A stretch of DNA of 64,000 bases from Opitutia bacterium (GCA_016187925.1 JACPIS010000034.1:1-64000); one strand, 5' to 3'. Positions 27,217 through 36,771 are shown, numbered from the stretch's first letter. Made by a program: numbers and translations. Notes: generated from the letters alone by a model not told the origin.

Positions 27217-28584
27217 ATGCCGATCACCACCGTCAATCCCGCCACCGGCCGGAAGCTGCGCACCTACCGCGAGCTTTCCACCCGCGAGGTCCGGCGGCGC
27301 GTCACCCGCGCGCACGCGGCCTTCCTCGCCTGGCGGCGGACCCCGCTCGCCCAGCGCGCGCGCCTCCTGCGCGCCCTCGCCCGCGAGCTGCGCCGGCACC
27401 CCGACGACTACGCGGCGCTCGCCACCGCGGAGATGGGCAAGCCGATCACCCAGGCTCGCGCCGAGGTCGAGAAATGCGCGCTCGGCTGCGATTATTACCT
27501 GAAGCACGGTCCGCGTTTCCTCGCCGACGAACACCCGGCCGATGCACCGCCCGGCCGCTACGTCACCTACCGGCCTTACGGCGTCGTGCTCGCCATCATG
27601 CCGTGGAACTTTCCCTTCTGGCAGATCTACCGCGTGGCGGCGCCCGCGCTGCTCGCCGGCAATACCGTGCTGCTCAAGCACGCGGCCAACGTCACCGGCT
27701 GCGCGCTCGCCATCGAGCGGTCTTTCGAGCGCGCCGGTTTCCCGCGCGGCGTTTTCCAGACGCTCGTCGTGCCGCACGAGCGCGTCCCGGCCCTGATCGC
27801 CGACCCGCGCATCGCGGCGCTCACGCTCACCGGCAGCAGCAACGCCGGCCGGACCGTCGCCGCGCTCGCCGGCGCGGCGCTGAAAAAATGCGTCTTCGAA
27901 CTCGGCGGCAGCGATCCGTACGTCGTGCTCGCCGACGCCGACCTCGCGCACGCCGCCGAGGTGTGCGCCGCCGCCCGGCTCTACAACAACGGCCAGAGCT
28001 GCGTCGCGGGCAAACGCTTCATCGTCGTCGAAAAAGTGCGCGCGCGGTTCGAGAAACTCTTCGTCGCCCGCCTGGCCGCGCGCACCGGCGGCGATCCGCG
28101 CGCCACCGTCACCGAACTCGGCCCGCTGGCGCGCGCCGATCTGCGCGCCACCTTGCACGCGCAGGTCCGGGCCAGCGTGCGCCGCGGCGCCAAGCTGCTG
28201 CTCGGCGGGCGCGTGCCGGCCGGCCCGGGCTTTTATTATCCGCCGACCGTGCTCACCGGCGTCCGCCCGGGTATGCCGGCCTACCACGAGGAGCTTTTCG
28301 GCCCCGTGGCGGCGGTCATCCCCGCCAAGAACGAAGCCGACGCCCTCCGCCTCGCCAACGACACCCCTTACGGGCTCGGCGCCGTGGTCTTCACCCGCGA
28401 CCGGCGGCGCGGCGAGCGCATCGCGCGCGAGCAGCTCGACGCCGGTCTGGCCTTCGTGAACGAGTTCGTCCGCTCGCACCCCGCGCTGCCCTTCGGCGGC
28501 ACCAAGCAGAGTGGCCACGGCCGCGAGCTCGGCCTGTCGGGCGTGCGCGAATTCGTGCAGGCGAAGACGATCAGCGTCGGCTGA
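27217..28584 (+). CDS. NAD(P)-dependent aldehyde dehydrogenase, succinate-semialdehyde-dehydrogenase-like
   Basis: 455 residues from the ATG at 27217, matching the short (about 455) class of succinate-semialdehyde dehydrogenases. Cofactor and active-site motifs: IMPWNFPFWQ, then LTGSSNAGRTVA, then FELGGSDPYVVL (general base Glu about 228), then NNGQSCVAGKRFIV (nucleophile Cys about 262), and PYGLGAVVFT. It oxidises an aldehyde to an acid in the cytoplasm; the exact substrate is uncertain. Stands alone between the tricorn gene and dacB. Confidence 0.88.
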   Translation: MPITTVNPATGRKLRTYRELSTREVRRRVTRAHAAFLAWRRTPLAQRARLLRALARELRRHPDDYAALATAEMGKPITQARAEVEKCALGCDYYLKHGPRFLADEHPADAPPGRYVTYRPYGVVLAIMPWNFPFWQIYRVAAPALLAGNTVLLKHAANVTGCALAIERSFERAGFPRGVFQTLVVPHERVPALIADPRIAALTLTGSSNAGRTVAALAGAALKKCVFELGGSDPYVVLADADLAHAAEVCAAARLYNNGQSCVAGKRFIVVEKVRARFEKLFVARLAARTGGDPRATVTELGPLARADLRATLHAQVRASVRRGAKLLLGGRVPAGPGFYYPPTVLTGVRPGMPAYHEELFGPVAAVIPAKNEADALRLANDTPYGLGAVVFTRDRRRGERIAREQLDAGLAFVNEFVRSHPALPFGGTKQSGHGRELGLSGVREFVQAKTISVG

Positions 28585-28662
28585 AGCCATCCGCTGGCGA
28601 CGAGAAAAGTTGCCAGCGGTCGCTGCACCGCCGTTAATCCGGCACCCTCCTTCGCCAACGCG

Positions 28663-30192
28663 ATGAAACCCCTCTCCTTGTTCCGCTGCGCGGCTGCCGC
28701 GCTCCTCGTGCTCGCGCTGCACCTGCCCGCCCGCGCCATCGACGCGCCGCCGCCTGCCGGCATCGCCACCGCCGCCGAACTGCGCGCGGCGCTGGAGAAT
28801 TTCGTCGGCGACCCGCGCTTCTCGCCCGCGCTCTGGGGCGTGAAGGTCGTGTCGCTCGATACGGGCCGCGTGCTTTTCGAGCATCACGCCGACCGCCTGC
28901 TCAGCCCGGCCTCCAATAGCAAACTCTACACCGGTGCGCTCGCCCTCGTCCGGCTCGGCGGCGACTACCGCATCCGCACGCCGCTCCTCGCCACCGCCGC
29001 CGTGCAACCCGACGGCGTATTGCCCGGCGACCTCGTCGTGGCCGGCCGCGGCGACCCCAGCTGGGGCGCACGGGAGAAGCCGCAGGATTTCTGGTCCGTC
29101 TTTGCCCCGTTCATCGACGCGCTGCGCCACGCCGGCGTGAAGCGCATCCGGGGCGACATTGTGGCCGACGGCACCTGGTTGCGCTGCGCCCCCTACGGCG
29201 AGAGCTGGACCATCGACGACACGAGCTACGACTACGGAGCGGAAATTTCCGGCGTCAGTTTCCTGGACAACTTCGTCACGATAAGAGTCACGCCCGGCGC
29301 CAAGCCGTTCGACGCACCGCGCGTCGAAGCGGTCGAGCCGTTCGCGGATCTCGTCTTCGTCAACCATGCTGAAACCGTGCCCGAGACGACTGTCGGTCTG
29401 GTCGCGTCTGCACGCCGCATCCCGGAGACACGGACAGTGGAGATCAACGGGCGGATGTGGGTCGGGGCGAAGCCCAAGCTCACCGAATCGCCCGTCCCGC
29501 GCCCGGCGCAATGGTTCGCCGTCTCCCTGAAGGCCGCGCTCGAACGCGCCGGGATCGTCGTCGATGGCCAGGCCCGCAGCGCCATCTGGCCCGAGCCGGC
29601 CGCGACCGCCACCGTGCGCGTGGGCGAGATCGGCTCACCCGCCCTGCGCGAGCTCGTGACCGGCTTCATGAAGCCTTCGCAGAATCTGGAAACCGATCTT
29701 GTGTTCGCTCATCTGGGCGAGCTGCGCCGCAACGACCAGACTCCCCCGCTGACACGCAGCGACGAGCTCGCGCTCGACGCCCTCAACGAGTTCATCCGCG
29801 AGATCGGCGTCCCGCCCGGCCAGGTGACCTTCGACGAAGGCTCCGGCCTTTCCCGCAACAACCTGACGACCGCCGGCGCCACGGTTGAGCTGCTGGCCTT
29901 CATGGCGCGGCACCGCGAGTCCGCCGCCTTCCTCGCCTCGCTGCCCATCGCCGGCGTCGACGGCAGTCTCGACAAACGCTTCAAGGGCACGCCGGCCGAG
30001 GGCAACATCCGCGCCAAGACCGGCGGCCTCCGCTGGGCCGCCTCCCTCTCGGGTTACGCGACCACGGCCGCGGGCGAACGCCTCGCGTTCAGCTTCATGC
30101 TCAACCGGCACCGCCCGCCGTCCGGGCGCAAGGCCAGTGCCGAACTCGACGACCTCGCGCTGCTGCTGACCCGTTACCGCGGCCGTGAATGA
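28663..30192 (+). CDS. dacB: D-alanyl-D-alanine carboxypeptidase/endopeptidase (PBP4, family S13)
   Basis: 509 residues. Signal peptide 1-26 (AAAALLVLALHLPARA). All three penicillin-binding motifs: SNSK with nucleophile Ser about 84 and Lys 87, SRN with Ser about 397, and KTG at about 452. A large insert between the first two is typical of S13. It trims or cuts peptide cross-links of peptidoglycan in the periplasm. The next gene starts with a GTG inside its last codons, so the two are coupled, and the whole area downstream concerns amino sugars. Confidence 0.92.
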   Translation: MKPLSLFRCAAAALLVLALHLPARAIDAPPPAGIATAAELRAALENFVGDPRFSPALWGVKVVSLDTGRVLFEHHADRLLSPASNSKLYTGALALVRLGGDYRIRTPLLATAAVQPDGVLPGDLVVAGRGDPSWGAREKPQDFWSVFAPFIDALRHAGVKRIRGDIVADGTWLRCAPYGESWTIDDTSYDYGAEISGVSFLDNFVTIRVTPGAKPFDAPRVEAVEPFADLVFVNHAETVPETTVGLVASARRIPETRTVEINGRMWVGAKPKLTESPVPRPAQWFAVSLKAALERAGIVVDGQARSAIWPEPAATATVRVGEIGSPALRELVTGFMKPSQNLETDLVFAHLGELRRNDQTPPLTRSDELALDALNEFIREIGVPPGQVTFDEGSGLSRNNLTTAGATVELLAFMARHRESAAFLASLPIAGVDGSLDKRFKGTPAEGNIRAKTGGLRWAASLSGYATTAAGERLAFSFMLNRHRPPSGRKASAELDDLALLLTRYRGRE

Positions 30193-31111
30193 CCCTCGTC
30201 CATCGGTCTGCGTCATCCGCGCGGCATCGCTCGGCGCCCTGCTGCTCGCGCTCATTGCCGGCGGTTGCACGAAGGCGCCACCGGCAGCCACGCCCATCGA
30301 GATCGGCACCATCGAGCGCACCAGCCCCGACGGCCCGGTGCGCGGCCGGTGGGCGAAAATCCATCTCGATCAGCCCGGCGTCCAGGTCCTCGTGACCGGC
30401 CCGGTCTCGCCCAGTGTATCCGATCCGCGCGGCACCGAGGCGCACCTCGAAACCGTGCCGGACTGGGCGGCCGAGACCCACGCCACCCTGGCGATCAACG
30501 CCAACTTCTTTTCACTGCGCACAAAACCGGGCACGGAAAACCCGGAGCCGGGCTATCGCGACGCCCTCCCGGCCGACCTCGTCGGTCTCAGCATCAGCGG
30601 CGGGAAGCTCGTCTCGCCGCCGCGCGTGCACGCCGGTCGGGGCGATCCGGCGTTGCTCATCCTGCGCCACGGTCGCGCGCGCGTCGCCTACGCCGACAAG
30701 GCGGACTTGGCCGAGGTGGTCGCGGCCGTCGCCGGCATGGGGCCGAGCGACGATGGCAAACGACCGGGCTCGTTTCTCGTCACAGACGGACGCAACACCG
30801 GCGCCACCGCGCGTGTCGCTCCGGAGGCGCGCCACCCGCGCACCGCGGTGGGCGTCTCCGCCGACGGCCGCACGCTCATCCTCGCCGTCGTCGACGGCCG
30901 CCAGCCCGAGCACAGCATCGGCGCCACGCTGCCGGAGCTGGCGACACTGATGATCGAACTCGGCGCCGCCAACGCCCTCAACCTCGACGGCGGCGGTTCA
31001 TCGTCCTTCGTCTACACCGGCCCTGATGGCGCGGCCGTCATCAACCATCCCAGCGGCGGCGCGTGGCGGCCGGTGGGCAACCATCTCGGCGTTACGCTCC
31101 GGCCGAGATAG
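30185..31111 (+). CDS. Phosphodiester glycosidase (NAGPA/DUF2233 domain) protein, probably membrane-anchored
   Basis: 308 residues, GTG start at 30185 overlapping the dacB stop by 8 bp. An N-terminal hydrophobic segment (LGALLLALIAGGC) ends in a Cys that could be lipidated, though the lipobox is weak. Family motifs of the NAGPA catalytic domain: LAINANFF, then GRNTGATARVAPEARHPRTA, then ALNLDGGGSSSF. The domain removes N-acetylglucosamine from phosphodiesters in the mammalian enzyme; bacterial members act on cell-surface sugars, roles mostly unproven. Context with dacB, NagX and NagB suggests cell-wall amino sugars. Confidence 0.82.
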   Translation: MNDPRPSVCVIRAASLGALLLALIAGGCTKAPPAATPIEIGTIERTSPDGPVRGRWAKIHLDQPGVQVLVTGPVSPSVSDPRGTEAHLETVPDWAAETHATLAINANFFSLRTKPGTENPEPGYRDALPADLVGLSISGGKLVSPPRVHAGRGDPALLILRHGRARVAYADKADLAEVVAAVAGMGPSDDGKRPGSFLVTDGRNTGATARVAPEARHPRTAVGVSADGRTLILAVVDGRQPEHSIGATLPELATLMIELGAANALNLDGGGSSSFVYTGPDGAAVINHPSGGAWRPVGNHLGVTLRPR

Positions 31112-31133
31112 CCGGACCGCGCAAAATTTTCCC

Positions 31134-32288
31134 ATGTCCTCCGCCACAAACCCCGGTCAGCGCCTCGTCTCGCTCGACGCGTTCCGTGGCGCGACGATCG
31201 CCGCGATGCTCCTCGTCAACAATCCCGGCTCGTGGAGCGACGCCTACCCGCCCCTGCTCCACGCCCCGTGGCACGGCTGGACGTTCACCGATCTGATTTT
31301 CCCCGGCTTCCTCTGGATCGTGGGCGTGGCGATGACACTCTCCTTTGCCCGCCGCATGGAGACCGGCGCCGACCGCGGCGAACTCTTCCGGCACGTGCTG
31401 GTGCGCTCCGCGCTCATTTTCGGCATCGGCCTGTTCCTGGCGGCGTTCCCGTTCGGGCTGCTGCCGGCGCATCACTTCTCCCTCGCGCACCTGCGCCTGC
31501 CCGGCGTGCTGCAACGCATCGCGCTCTGCTACCTCGCCGCGGCGGCGATCTTCCTTCGTACCGGCTGGCGCGGACAACTGGCGTGGATCGCGGGACTGCT
31601 CGCGGGTTACTGGGCGCTGCTGCAACTCGTGCCGGTGCCCGGCTACGGCGCCGGTGTGCTCGAGCCGACGGGCAATCTCGCCTGGTGGATCGATTCGCAC
31701 CTGCTGGCCGGACACACGTGGTCGGGCGCACCGGCGCCGGGCTTCGATCCCGAGGGTCTCCTCTCCACCGTGCCCGCCATCGCCACGACGCTGCTCGGCG
31801 CGCTCGCCGGCCATGCGCTGCGCGGTCCCGCGTCAGCGGCGGCAAAGTCCGGCCGGCTGCTGGCCGGCGGCGCGGGATTGCTGCTGCTCGGCGGGTTGCT
31901 GGATCGCGGGCTGCCGATCAACAAAAACCTGTGGACGAGTTCCTACGCGATCTTCATGGCCGGCTGGGCGACGGTGATTTTCGCGGCGTTTTACTGGCTG
32001 CTCGACGTCCGCGGCTGGCGGCGCTGGGCCACACCGTTCGTCATCTACGGCATGAACGCGCTCGCGATGTTCGTGCTCGCTGGGCTGAGCGGCCGGCTGC
32101 TCGGGCTTATCCAATGGACCGGCATGGACGGCAAAAGCATCACGCTGAAGGCGTGGTTGTACGGCACGCTGTTCGCGCCGCTGGCGAGCCCGGTCAACGC
32201 CTCGCTGCTTTACGCGCTGGCGTTCGTCGCCGCGCACTTCGCCGTCGCGTGGGCGATGTGGCGGAAGAAATGGTTTGTGAAACTCTGA
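31134..32288 (+). CDS. NagX-like transmembrane acyltransferase (HGSNAT/DUF5009 family)
   Basis: 384 residues from the ATG at 31134. Starts with the family pattern RLVSLDAFRGATIAAMLLVN, then WHGWTFTDLIFPGFLWIVGV and LPGVLQRIALCYL. About ten membrane helices. The family is related to lysosomal heparan-alpha-glucosaminide N-acetyltransferase; bacterial nagX genes lie in N-acetylglucosamine clusters. It probably acetylates amino sugars across the inner membrane; this is inferred. It converges with the sugar porter gene, 18 bp apart. Confidence 0.85.
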   Translation: MSSATNPGQRLVSLDAFRGATIAAMLLVNNPGSWSDAYPPLLHAPWHGWTFTDLIFPGFLWIVGVAMTLSFARRMETGADRGELFRHVLVRSALIFGIGLFLAAFPFGLLPAHHFSLAHLRLPGVLQRIALCYLAAAAIFLRTGWRGQLAWIAGLLAGYWALLQLVPVPGYGAGVLEPTGNLAWWIDSHLLAGHTWSGAPAPGFDPEGLLSTVPAIATTLLGALAGHALRGPASAAAKSGRLLAGGAGLLLLGGLLDRGLPINKNLWTSSYAIFMAGWATVIFAAFYWLLDVRGWRRWATPFVIYGMNALAMFVLAGLSGRLLGLIQWTGMDGKSITLKAWLYGTLFAPLASPVNASLLYALAFVAAHFAVAWAMWRKKWFVKL

Positions 32289-32306
32289 GCCGGGCGCCGC
32301 ACCGGC

Positions 32307-33728
32307 TCAGATGGTTTTGCGCGCGAAGTGCTCCTCGATTTCCTCCAGCGTGCGCCCCTTCGTCTCGGGCAGCCAGCGCGCCGCGACGAGGAAGTAGACC
32401 GCCGTGCAGGCCGCCCAGCCGGCGAAGATCGCCGCGTAGCCGTAATGGCTCACCACCGGGAGGAACAGCGCCGCAATCGCCGTCGAGATGCCTTGGTTGA
32501 CGAGCAGGCCGACGCCCATGCCCAGCGAGCGGATGCGCGTCGGCATCAGTTCCGACAAGGCCAGCCACACGCACACCCCCGGCCCGATGGCGAACGCGGC
32601 GACAAACACCATCAGGCAGCCCGTCACCACGAGCCCCGTCGCGGGTCCACCGCCAAGCGCGCCGGATTCGATGCGCCAGAACACTCCCGCCGCCACCAGC
32701 AGCGCGAGCGTGATGCCCGCCGTGCCGAGCTTGAGCAACACGGTGCGTCCGAGCCGGTCGACCAGCAGCAGGCCTGCCACCGTGAAGGCCACGTTGACCG
32801 CCGTGATCCATGTCGCCTGAGTCGCCGCGTCCGCCGCGGCCAGGCCGGCCCGCTGGAGGATCACCACCACGAACTGCAGGATGGAATTGACGCCCGTGGT
32901 CTGCGTGAGCCCGAGCACCGCGCAGGTCAGCAGAAACGGCACGACATACCGGCGCTGCCAGAGCACTTCCCGTCCGGCGCCGGCGGCCGCCGGCGCCCGC
33001 TCGGCGGCGAGCGCCGCCTGCATCTCCGCGAATTCCCGCGCCGCCTCGTCCGGTGGACGGGTGCGCCCGAGGATGACGCGGGCTTCCTCGGCGCGGCCCC
33101 GCCGGTGCAGCCAGCGCGGCGACTCCGCGAGGGAAAACACCCCGACCAGAAACACCACCGCCGGATAAAACGCCGAGAAGAACATCGCGCGCCACGCCGC
33201 ATCCTGTTCGCGCAGGAGCACCGCGGCATCCGCCGCCGGCGCCAGTGTCTCGACCCGCCGCGTGTAATGCGCGCCGACCGCGAGCGAAATCAGGATGCCG
33301 ATGGTCAGCAGCAGTTGGAACGCCGCCGTGCCCCGGCCCCGGATGGGCGCGGGCAACGTCTCCGCCAAGTAGAGCGGAACCACCACCGCGATCATGCCCG
33401 CGCTGAGTCCTTGCAGCGTGCGCCCGGCGAAGAGCGGCGCGAAACCGCGCGACGTGACGATCAGCGCCACACTGGCCAGAAACAGCCCGCCAGCCACGAG
33501 CATGAGTTTTTTCCGGCCCAGCAGGTCGGCCAGCGCTCCGGCGACGAGCGAGGACACCGTGCCGCCCGCCAGCACCGCCGCCACCACCAACGACTCCTGC
33601 GTGACGCTCAAGCGGATCGTCTTGTCGAGGTAGAGCAGTGCTGCGCCGATGATGCCGATGTCGTAGCCGTAGAGGAAGCCGCCCATCCCGGCGATGAACA
33701 GGAGGAGGGCGGTGGAAAAGCGAAGCAT
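32307..33728 (-). CDS. Sugar porter family MFS transporter
   Basis: 473 residues with twelve membrane helices. Family signatures: FLYGYDIGIIGAALLY, then ADLLGRKK in loop 2-3, and the C-terminal RWLPETKGRTLEEIEEHF. The paired GR-type and PETKG motifs mark the sugar-porter branch. Next to NagX-, NagB- and PIG-L-like genes, the likely cargo is an amino sugar such as GlcNAc, though sequence alone does not show it. It runs in the same direction as and just downstream of the NagB/PIG-L gene (73 bp gap), so probably in its operon. Confidence 0.9.
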   Translation of the reverse strand: MLRFSTALLLFIAGMGGFLYGYDIGIIGAALLYLDKTIRLSVTQESLVVAAVLAGGTVSSLVAGALADLLGRKKLMLVAGGLFLASVALIVTSRGFAPLFAGRTLQGLSAGMIAVVVPLYLAETLPAPIRGRGTAAFQLLLTIGILISLAVGAHYTRRVETLAPAADAAVLLREQDAAWRAMFFSAFYPAVVFLVGVFSLAESPRWLHRRGRAEEARVILGRTRPPDEAAREFAEMQAALAAERAPAAAGAGREVLWQRRYVVPFLLTCAVLGLTQTTGVNSILQFVVVILQRAGLAAADAATQATWITAVNVAFTVAGLLLVDRLGRTVLLKLGTAGITLALLVAAGVFWRIESGALGGGPATGLVVTGCLMVFVAAFAIGPGVCVWLALSELMPTRIRSLGMGVGLLVNQGISTAIAALFLPVVSHYGYAAIFAGWAACTAVYFLVAARWLPETKGRTLEEIEEHFARKTI

Positions 33729-33801
33729 GGCGGCGGCGTTGGAGCGCCGGCCAGATTACGCCCCGCGCCTCCCGGCACAAGCCCGACTCCGCGCGGCCCG
33801 G

Positions 33802-35784
33802 TCAGAGCGCGGCGGAGCGGATGAAATCCGCGGGCGCGTAGCGGCGGAACGCCTCGATGGCCTCGTATTCGGCCAGGCCGAGGGCGTTGTAGGATTGCGC
33901 GAGCCGGCGGCTGCGGTCCTCCGTGCGTTGCCAGAACTCGCGGCGGTCCTCGCCGAGGAACAACGCCTGGTCTTTCTGCGTCTCGTGCCGGAAAATCGCG
34001 CGGCGGCGGCGCAGCACTTCCTGCGGGCTGAGCGGCACGGCCAGATCGATCTCGTCCATCGGCCACTCGGCCCACGCGCCGCGGTAGAGCCAGAGCTCCG
34101 TCTCGGACAGCCACGATTCCCGCTCCGAGCGGGCGAGTGCCTCGCGCAGTACGCGCAGGCACAGGCGGTGCGTGCCGTGCGGGTCGTCGAGGTCGCCCGC
34201 CGCGTAGATCAGGTGCGGCCGGAGCTTCGCGAGCAGGGTCTGCATCATCGCCACATCGACTTCGCCGTATTGGCGCTGGCGCGGACCGGCGTTGTAGAAC
34301 GGCAGGTCGAGAAAATGCAGCCGGTTCTCCGGCACGCCGCAGACGCGCGCGCCCGAGACGGCCTCCAGCCGGCGGATGAGCGCCTTCCATTGCACGACTT
34401 CCGGCAGGGCCGGCGGCTCCGCTCCGCTTTCATAGGCCGCGCACCAAGTCCGGCCGGCGTCGCCTTTGGCCAGACCGGAACCGCGGGCAAAGGCCAGCGT
34501 GCGCCACAGGGCCTCGTTCGACACGGCGCCGGCTCCGGATACTTCGTAGGCGATGTGCACCTCGTGGCCGTGGTCGACCAGACGGCAGAGCGTGCCACCC
34601 ATCGAGATGACGTCGTCATCCGGATGCGGCGAGAGCACGAGCACACGCTTGGGGAAGACGCCGGCCGAGGGCGCGCGGAGCGGGCGGACCGGCGCGTCGC
34701 CGGGCTTCGTGCGGGCCGGATCGCGACCGCCGGGCCAGCCTGTGATGGTGTGCTGCATCTGGTAGAATCCGACGAGATTGGCCTCGTAGGCCGAGCCGTG
34801 TTCGCGCAGCAGATCCTGCAGCCCGACCTCGTTGTAGTCGTCGTCCGTCAGCTTGAGGATGGGTTTCGCGCGAAGTTGCGAGAGCCAGAGGATGGCGCGG
34901 CGGGTCATGCGCTCGTCCCACGCCAGCCCTTGCTCCGCCAACGGACCGACCAGCCACGGCGTGCGGTAGCGCGTGAGCGAGCCGGCCGCCATGGCGTCGA
35001 GCACGAACAGCGCGTCCGGGTGCTCCTGCAGGAACGACGCGGTCACGTGCGAATCCACCTCGCCCTCGACCGCGGCGCGCACGATGTCGGCCTTGTGCTG
35101 GCCCCAGGCCATGAGGACGACGCGGCGGGCGTTGAGGATCGAGCGCACGCCCATGGTCAGCGCGTGGCGCGGCGTGGCGGCATCGCCGCCGAAATCGCCC
35201 GCGGCATCGCGGCGCGTGAGCGGATCGAGCGTGACTAGACGGGTGAGCGAATGCCGGGGGCTGCCGGGCTCGTTGAAGCCGATGTGGCCGGTGCGGCCGA
35301 TGCCGAGGATCTGGAAATCGATGCCGCCGGCCGCGCGGATGCGCTCCTCGTATTCCGCGCAATGCGCGTCGACGCCGGACTTCGCCACCGTACCGGACGG
35401 CAGGTGCGTGCGCGCCGGGTCGAGGTCGACATGGTCGAACAGGTGGGTGCGCATGAAGCGCCGGTAGCTCTGCGCATGGTCCGGCGCCAGCGGATAGTAT
35501 TCGTCGAGGTTGAACGTGGTGACGTGCGCGAAGCTCAGGCCTTCCTCGCGGTGCAGGCGCACCAGCTCGGCGTAGACGCTGACCGGCGTGGAGCCGGTCG
35601 CCAGACCGAGGACGCACGGCCGGCCTTCCTTCTGGCGGAGGCGGATGAGGGCGGCGATCTCGGCCGCGACCGCCCGCGATGCCTCGGCGCTGCCGGGAAA
35701 AACGGACAGCGGCACGTGTTCAAAATGGGAACGTTCGAGTCGGGAGGAGAAAGCCATGGGCGAAAGGAGCCGGCGCGGCGTCAT
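33802..35784 (-). CDS. NagB-like deaminase fused to a PIG-L (LmbE) deacetylase domain
   Basis: 660 residues. Residues about 30-290 are a glucosamine-6-phosphate deaminase/isomerase domain: LGLATGSTPVSVYAEL, then FNLDEYYPL (catalytic Asp), then GIGRTGHIGFNEPGS. Compared with E. coli NagB (GNDGHIAFNEP), the Asp of the catalytic triad is Thr here while His and Glu remain. Residues about 400-650 are a PIG-L zinc deacetylase: SPHPDDDVISMGGT and DDPHGTHRLCLRVL. A possible pathway is deacetylation of GlcNAc-6-P, then deamination to fructose-6-P, in one polypeptide. The ATG at 35784 follows GGTGGGG; the ATG at 35757 is an alternative. Divergent from the AraC regulator. Confidence 0.85.
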   Translation of the reverse strand: MTPRRLLSPMAFSSRLERSHFEHVPLSVFPGSAEASRAVAAEIAALIRLRQKEGRPCVLGLATGSTPVSVYAELVRLHREEGLSFAHVTTFNLDEYYPLAPDHAQSYRRFMRTHLFDHVDLDPARTHLPSGTVAKSGVDAHCAEYEERIRAAGGIDFQILGIGRTGHIGFNEPGSPRHSLTRLVTLDPLTRRDAAGDFGGDAATPRHALTMGVRSILNARRVVLMAWGQHKADIVRAAVEGEVDSHVTASFLQEHPDALFVLDAMAAGSLTRYRTPWLVGPLAEQGLAWDERMTRRAILWLSQLRAKPILKLTDDDYNEVGLQDLLREHGSAYEANLVGFYQMQHTITGWPGGRDPARTKPGDAPVRPLRAPSAGVFPKRVLVLSPHPDDDVISMGGTLCRLVDHGHEVHIAYEVSGAGAVSNEALWRTLAFARGSGLAKGDAGRTWCAAYESGAEPPALPEVVQWKALIRRLEAVSGARVCGVPENRLHFLDLPFYNAGPRQRQYGEVDVAMMQTLLAKLRPHLIYAAGDLDDPHGTHRLCLRVLREALARSERESWLSETELWLYRGAWAEWPMDEIDLAVPLSPQEVLRRRRAIFRHETQKDQALFLGEDRREFWQRTEDRSRRLAQSYNALGLAEYEAIEAFRRYAPADFIRSAAL

Positions 35785-35836
35785 ACCCCACCGGAGCCCC
35801 GAATGATAAGTCTGGCGCTTTTCCGGACAAGCAGCA

Positions 35837-35869
35837 GAAACGACGATGTTTTTGACGAAAATGCCAACC
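35837..35869 (+). promoter_or_regulatory. Predicted AraC-family operator, box A
   Basis: 33-nt box containing the core TGACGAAAATGCCA and two AAAYG half-sites starting 21 bp apart (35838 and 35859). It matches boxes B and C (24 of 33 positions identical to C). It lies between the divergent NagB/PIG-L and AraC genes and overlaps both candidate AraC start codons, so it suggests autoregulation and control of the nagB side. Confidence 0.55.
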
Positions 35870-36760
35870 CCTCCTTCCAGCCAACTTCATCAACTCGTCT
35901 CCCGGCTGCCCCAACCGCTGCACCAGCTGCTCGGCCGCCCGGCCACCAATCTGGTGCTGCCGGACAACATCGTGTGCTTCCAGCGGACCTCCGCGCGCGA
36001 CCTCAACCGCCCACGGCGCGGCCGTGCCCTGCACCATCGTTTCGTCCTCATGTGCGCCCTGCGCACCACGGTGACCGTGTGCGTGGACGACCAGAACATC
36101 CGCCTGCGCGCCGGCGAGGGCCTGCTCGTGTTTCCCTTTCAGTTCCACCATTACACGCAACCCGACCGCGAGGAGCTCTCGTGGCTGTTCGTGACGTTCG
36201 AGCTCGCCGAGGCGGACGCGCTCGCGGCGCTGCGCTACCGGCCGTTCGAGCTGACGCCCGAGTTGCGCGCGCTGGCCGCCGAGCTGGTTGCCTCCTATGA
36301 AACGGAGCGCACGGCCGAGCTGCCCGTCCTGTTGCTGGCGCTGCTGCTGGCACGGTTGCGCCGGCTCAAGGCCGTCGCGCACCCCGCGCCCGGAGCCCCC
36401 GCGCCAGTGCCGGGATTGATGATGCGCGTCAACCAGCTCGCCCAGCGCAGCGGCGTCTCCCCCGGCATCAAGGAGATCGCCCGCGCCCTCGGCATCAGCC
36501 CGAGCCACCTGCGCGCGCGCTTCAAGGCGTCGTGCGGCGTGAGCATCGGCCGGCACCTGCGGCGGCTGCGGCTGGAGCAGGCGTGCGGGTTGCTCCGCCT
36601 CGGGCCGCAGCGCGTCTCGGAGATTGCGGAAACGTGCGGCTTCAGCTCGATCTACAGTTTCAGCCGGGCATTCCGCATGGCCTACGGCGTCTCGCCGCTG
36701 ACCTACCGCCACAGCGGCCGCGCCGCCCCCGGCCGCGCGAAGCGCGCAAACCGGGCGTAA
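35846..36760 (+). CDS. AraC family transcriptional regulator
   Basis: 304 residues from the ATG at 35846, or 299 from the ATG at 35861; both lie inside box A and neither has a Shine-Dalgarno sequence. Residues about 25-190 form a cupin-like sensor domain (RLRAGEGLLVFPFQFHHY). Residues about 200-290 hold two helix-turn-helix motifs (IKEIARALGISPSHLRARFK and VSEIAETCGFSSIYSFSRAF) and the AraC ending GVSPLTYR. It likely binds a sugar and controls the NagB/PIG-L operon and the TonB receptor genes that carry the same box. Confidence 0.9.
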   Translation: MFLTKMPTPPSSQLHQLVSRLPQPLHQLLGRPATNLVLPDNIVCFQRTSARDLNRPRRGRALHHRFVLMCALRTTVTVCVDDQNIRLRAGEGLLVFPFQFHHYTQPDREELSWLFVTFELAEADALAALRYRPFELTPELRALAAELVASYETERTAELPVLLLALLLARLRRLKAVAHPAPGAPAPVPGLMMRVNQLAQRSGVSPGIKEIARALGISPSHLRARFKASCGVSIGRHLRRLRLEQACGLLRLGPQRVSEIAETCGFSSIYSFSRAFRMAYGVSPLTYRHSGRAAPGRAKRANRA

Positions 36761-36771
36761 AGGCATTGGCG

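Noticed and set aside
23718-27263. Very long open frame (over 1100 codons) opposite the tricorn protease gene
   Set aside because: Antisense shadow caused by high GC: no domain, no signal peptide, low-complexity Val/Asp/Gly/Arg sequence, whereas the sense frame has clear propeller, PDZ and S41 motifs.
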